64,000 nt of DNA from Saccharomonospora xinjiangensis XJ-54 (GTDB lineage: Bacteria > Actinomycetota > Actinomycetes > Mycobacteriales > Pseudonocardiaceae), in assembly GCF_000258175.1 (NCBI RefSeq), contig NZ_JH636049.1, positions 4,069,482 through 4,133,481 on the forward strand. Reading direction: 5' to 3'. This document shows, in pieces, positions 61,466 to 64,000 of the stretch (positions are counted from its first letter, which is position 1; each line of letters begins with the position of its first letter). A program made the translations under genes and the position numbers. The notes below the pieces were generated by a model. It was not told the DNA's origin and made no database searches. It saw only the letters and a program-made list of their open reading frames with translations.

Positions 61466-61882
61466 TCAGGCGGGATCTGCCTGATCTGCCGGGGGTTGTG
61501 GTTCCCGGCCTCGGCCGAGCCACCCTCTGACGAGCAGCACGAGTGCCATCAGTGCGGGCACAGCTCCGGTGCCGAGCGCCAGGAACCACTGCGCGGACAG
61601 TGCGGCGACGATCGCCACCGGCACGAGAACGATGCCGAGCAGGAACCCGGCTCGCAAGGTGTGGTCCCAGCTTCCGACGATCAGGCCGAGCAGCCACCCC
61701 CAGCCGGGCCAGGCGGTGTGCTGGTCGCCTGTGCCTGGTCGCGCTGCGCTCGCGGCACCCGGGCCGCTCACCTCGGCTGTTGCCGCCTCGGCTTCCTGCG
61801 CGGCACCGGTTGTGCTGACCTGGGGACGCTCCTGAGCCTTGTCCTCATGGTTGTCGCTCCCATGGTTGCTCTGTAGGGTCAA
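61466..61882 (-). CDS. Small two- or three-helix membrane protein
   Basis: 138 residues. The first 55 residues are low-complexity, acidic and Ala/Thr-rich. Two or three hydrophobic segments (about 60-125) follow, then a short proline-rich tail. I do not recognise the family with certainty. The start is the TTG at complement 61882: the frame opens only three codons upstream and no ATG or GTG lies before the first helix. A perfect hairpin lies 37 bases upstream (61919-61948). Confidence 0.6.
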   Translation of the reverse strand: MTLQSNHGSDNHEDKAQERPQVSTTGAAQEAEAATAEVSGPGAASAARPGTGDQHTAWPGWGWLLGLIVGSWDHTLRAGFLLGIVLVPVAIVAALSAQWFLALGTGAVPALMALVLLVRGWLGRGREPQPPADQADPA

Positions 61883-61918
61883 GTCCGTTCATGCCCTTCC
61901 GGTGGTTTGAACACATCG

Positions 61919-61948
61919 GCGCGGCCCCTGATGCCACAGGGGCCGCGC
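61919..61948. terminator. Perfect 12-bp hairpin upstream of the small membrane-protein gene
   Basis: GCGCGGCCCCTG (61919-61930) / CAGGGGCCGCGC (61937-61948), 6-base loop. It lies 37 bases before a leftward gene and no gene ends near it, so it may be an attenuator rather than a terminator. Confidence 0.5.
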
Positions 61949-62501
61949 GTCGATTCCCTTTCACATTTGTGATGCTGAATCGATATCAACATCATCTCTC
62001 ACGGTGTCGTTCATGCTCGCGCGACCCCCGCTTCTGGCGGTGAGTGGTTTGCGTTGATCGCCCAACGGTCGAGCGATTTCAGAAGTAACGCACTGTCATT
62101 CCGTGCCCGGCAGCCTTCGTAATCTCGCGCACCCGTCCGCACCTGCTGCTTTGCTGCTTCGGCGAACGGTTCGCAGGTCAGGACGGATTGTTCGGATAAC
62201 GATGATGCAAGCTGCCTGGAAATGTAGCAGGCTACGTTTCCTGGTTGGTTAATTGCGTTGTGGAACGGGAATGAATGGAGATTCACTCAAACGGGTGGCG
62301 ACGCTTTCTGGAAATATACTCTCAGTTGCTTTTCGCGGTGACGTCCGTAGGCCTAACCACCATCGCCGTCGAGCCTCGAACCTCTGCCGGCCCGGCCTCC
62401 CCGGCACGCTGTGTGCCTGGGCCACCCCTCACTTTCGTCAGGGGTGGTTCCGGACGGTCGTCGGATCCGCCCACAAGTGTCCACTTTCTACCGTCATCGG
62501 C
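61949..62501. other. Gene-poor, less GC-rich gap
   Basis: 553 bases with visibly more A and T than the rest of the window, most so at about 62200-62330. A 91-codon open frame on the minus strand (62286-62011) has poor GC3 bias and no recognised domain, so I do not call it. No tRNA or known RNA was recognised. The segment may hold an unrecognised RNA or foreign remnant, and the promoter of the serine hydrolase. Confidence 0.4.
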
Positions 62502-63935
62502 ATGCAACGCACACTCGCCGTCCTGGCGGTCGCGGCACTGGCGGGCGGCCTTGCCACCACACCCGCCACACAAGCCGCGGTGGCTCGGCCGAGCGCCCGA
62601 ACCATCGACACCTACCTCGCCGAGGCGTGGGAATCCACCGGTGTGCCTGGATTCTCCGCCGTCGTGACTCACCACGACCGCGTCGTTCACGCCGCCGGTT
62701 ACGGCCACGACGCCGAAGGAAATCCCGTCACCGAGCACACACCCATGCGCGTCGCCTCGCTGAGCAAGTCCTTCACGGCCACGGCGGTCCTGACGCTCGT
62801 GGACGACGGCCGCGTCAAGCTCGACGAACCGGTGGCGACCTACCTGCCGGAGTTCCGCATGGCCGACGACCGTGCGGGCCGCATCACCGTCCGCCAGTTG
62901 CTGAACCAGACCTCGGGCCTCTCCGACACCGGGGTGGACATCACCTCCGCCGAGGAGGCCACCTCGCTGCGGGAGTACGTCGCGGCGCTGTCGGACGGCA
63001 CGCTCGCGGCCGATCCGGGAACCCGCTGGGAGTACTGCAACGTCAACTACGAACTTGCCGCCCGCGTCGTCGAGGTGGCCGGAAGGCAGCCGTTCGGCGA
63101 CTACCTGCGAGAGCATGTGTTCACACCGCTGGGGATGTCTCGCAGCGCGGTGGACGTCGCCGACGTCGTTCCGGCCGAAGGCCATATCTCGCTGTTCGGG
63201 CTGTGGTGGGCCCGGCAGGAACCGGAGCAGTTCCTCGACAACGGTGGAGCGGGCGGCGTCATCACCACGGCCGACGACCTGGGGCGGTGGCTGGTCTCGC
63301 AGAACGGCCACGGCACGTCGATCCTGGCACCGGGCAGCCTCGCGGAGTCGCACCGGCCGGTGACCGACGCCGCGTACGCGATGGGTTGGGGCACGCAGCG
63401 GATCGGTGATGACGATCTTCTCGTGCACAGCGGGAACCTTTTCACCTACACGGCCGTGCAGGCCGTCGATCCCGAGACGGGACGGGGTTTCGCGGTGCTC
63501 GTCAACGGCGCAGGGCTCTACGACGACGCCTACGAGGTGCTGGCCGGTCTGGTGGAGCTGAGCAGAGGAGGGAACCCGGAGATTCCCGGAGGGGACAGGC
63601 AGGTGGTGGAGCTGGTGCTCGGGCTGCTCGCGCTCGCGGCCGTGGTGCTGGGCGTGCTGGGCGTGCTTCGCGCACGGAGGTGGGCGGCGGCCCGCGCGGC
63701 GGGGAACCGGTGGTGGCTCGGCGCCCGACTGGTGGGCGTGTCCGTGCCGCTCGTGATGTTCGCCGCGTATCCGGACCTGGCGTCGGTGCTGATGAACGGC
63801 AGGACCGTGACCTGGGAACAGCTCATGTACTTCGCTTTGCCGCTCACGGTGCTGCTCGCGCTGAGCGGGGCGGCCTCGGCGGCCACGCTGGTGGCGCGGG
63901 CGGCCGCGTTGCGCTCGGTAGGGTCGGTGCGGTGA
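62502..63935 (+). CDS. Secreted beta-lactamase-fold serine hydrolase with C-terminal membrane helices
   Basis: 477 residues. A signal-peptide-like N-terminus (MQRTLAVLAVAALAGGLATT...A) precedes a class C-type serine hydrolase domain: SxxK is S86-K89 (VASLSKSF), YxN is Y178-N180 (EYCNVN) and HxG is H309-G311 (LVHSGN). GQMS-like esterase/DD-peptidase relatives share this set. After residue 365 there are three hydrophobic segments, an uncommon anchor. Activity may be esterase, beta-lactamase-like or D-aminopeptidase. ATG at 62502; its stop overlaps the next gene (GTGA). Confidence 0.88.
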   Translation: MQRTLAVLAVAALAGGLATTPATQAAVARPSARTIDTYLAEAWESTGVPGFSAVVTHHDRVVHAAGYGHDAEGNPVTEHTPMRVASLSKSFTATAVLTLVDDGRVKLDEPVATYLPEFRMADDRAGRITVRQLLNQTSGLSDTGVDITSAEEATSLREYVAALSDGTLAADPGTRWEYCNVNYELAARVVEVAGRQPFGDYLREHVFTPLGMSRSAVDVADVVPAEGHISLFGLWWARQEPEQFLDNGGAGGVITTADDLGRWLVSQNGHGTSILAPGSLAESHRPVTDAAYAMGWGTQRIGDDDLLVHSGNLFTYTAVQAVDPETGRGFAVLVNGAGLYDDAYEVLAGLVELSRGGNPEIPGGDRQVVELVLGLLALAAVVLGVLGVLRARRWAAARAAGNRWWLGARLVGVSVPLVMFAAYPDLASVLMNGRTVTWEQLMYFALPLTVLLALSGAASAATLVARAAALRSVGSVR

Positions 63936-64000
63936 GAAACGGGGCGCTCCTGGCCATCCTGCTCGCGGTGTGCGCGGGCAACGCCGTGGACCTCGACACC
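63932..64000 (+). CDS. N-terminal fragment of an unidentified protein
   Basis: GTG at 63932 overlaps the serine-hydrolase stop by 4 bases. The 23 visible codons give a hydrophobic start (NGALLAILLAVCAGNAVD), a signal peptide or first membrane helix. The gene runs off the right edge, so no function can be given. The coupling implies a functional link to the serine hydrolase. Confidence 0.55.
   Translation, partial: MRNGALLAILLAVCAGNAVDLDT

Noticed and set aside
62011..62286. 91-codon minus-strand frame
   Set aside because: Poor GC3 bias, no domain and no ribosome site; treated as part of a non-coding gap.

Overview
The window looks like a chromosome segment of a high-GC actinomycete. Codons are strongly GC3-biased, GTG starts are common, many genes overlap by 4 bases (ATGA/GTGA), and the housekeeping content (dxs, a coproporphyrin-dependent hem cluster, an HRDC-type RNase D, a DUF3000 gene) fits the Pseudonocardiaceae. 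A Saccharomonospora-like genus is my inference from protein style only. No integrase, transposase, CRISPR array or phage module was seen.

Layout. 1-1541: gluconate uptake and phosphorylation (edge of gntP, gntK) with a divergent FCD-type GntR regulator. 1849-12859: dxs, an OmpR-type two-component pair, RNase D, a NarL-type regulator, DUF3000, the hemE-cgoX-chdC heme operon and msrB. 12906-28548: mixed genes: a Ser/Thr kinase, a TVP38 membrane protein, a degenerate AMP-ligase, an endo/exonuclease-type phosphatase, a secreted hydrolase with an altered nucleophile, a RibD-type reductase, zapE, PAP2, rocD, an S9 peptidase, a Ddn-like protein, a crcB pair, a GlxA-like regulator and a DJ-1 protein. 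A tRNA-Pro(GGG) with a strong terminator follows at 28627.

28820-52002 is the most interesting part: about 23 kb of catabolic genes around a PucR regulator. Leftward run DUF2877 (AllH-like), fdrA (AllF-like), DUF1116 (AllG-like) and an amidohydrolase. Rightward run pucR, a uracil-type NCS2 permease, a three-subunit molybdenum hydroxylase plus CoxG, HyuA/HyuB, carbamate kinase, a barbiturase/cyanurate-hydrolase family enzyme, an amidase, a family III CoA-transferase and a fused AccD-AccA-type carboxyltransferase. Together they read as an oxidative pyrimidine pathway: uracil to barbiturate (Mo hydroxylase), to ureidomalonate (ring opening), then possibly phosphorolysis by the FdrA/DUF1116/DUF2877 complex to malonamate plus carbamoyl phosphate, ATP from carbamate kinase, malonamate to malonate (amidase), and malonate to malonyl-CoA to acetyl-CoA. 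The phosphorolytic step and the malonate end are hypotheses.

52-64 kb: a methyltransferase, a HAD dehalogenase, an ECF sigma gene facing a DoxX gene, an ABC-F/TetR operon with a 16-bp palindrome over its promoter, a quinone-oxidoreductase-like gene, and a textbook ECF41 module (sigma gene plus carboxymuconolactone-decarboxylase gene with two divergent ECF41-type promoters). A streptothricin-acetyltransferase-like gene, a small membrane protein, a gene-poor, less GC-rich gap and a beta-lactamase-fold serine hydrolase end the window.
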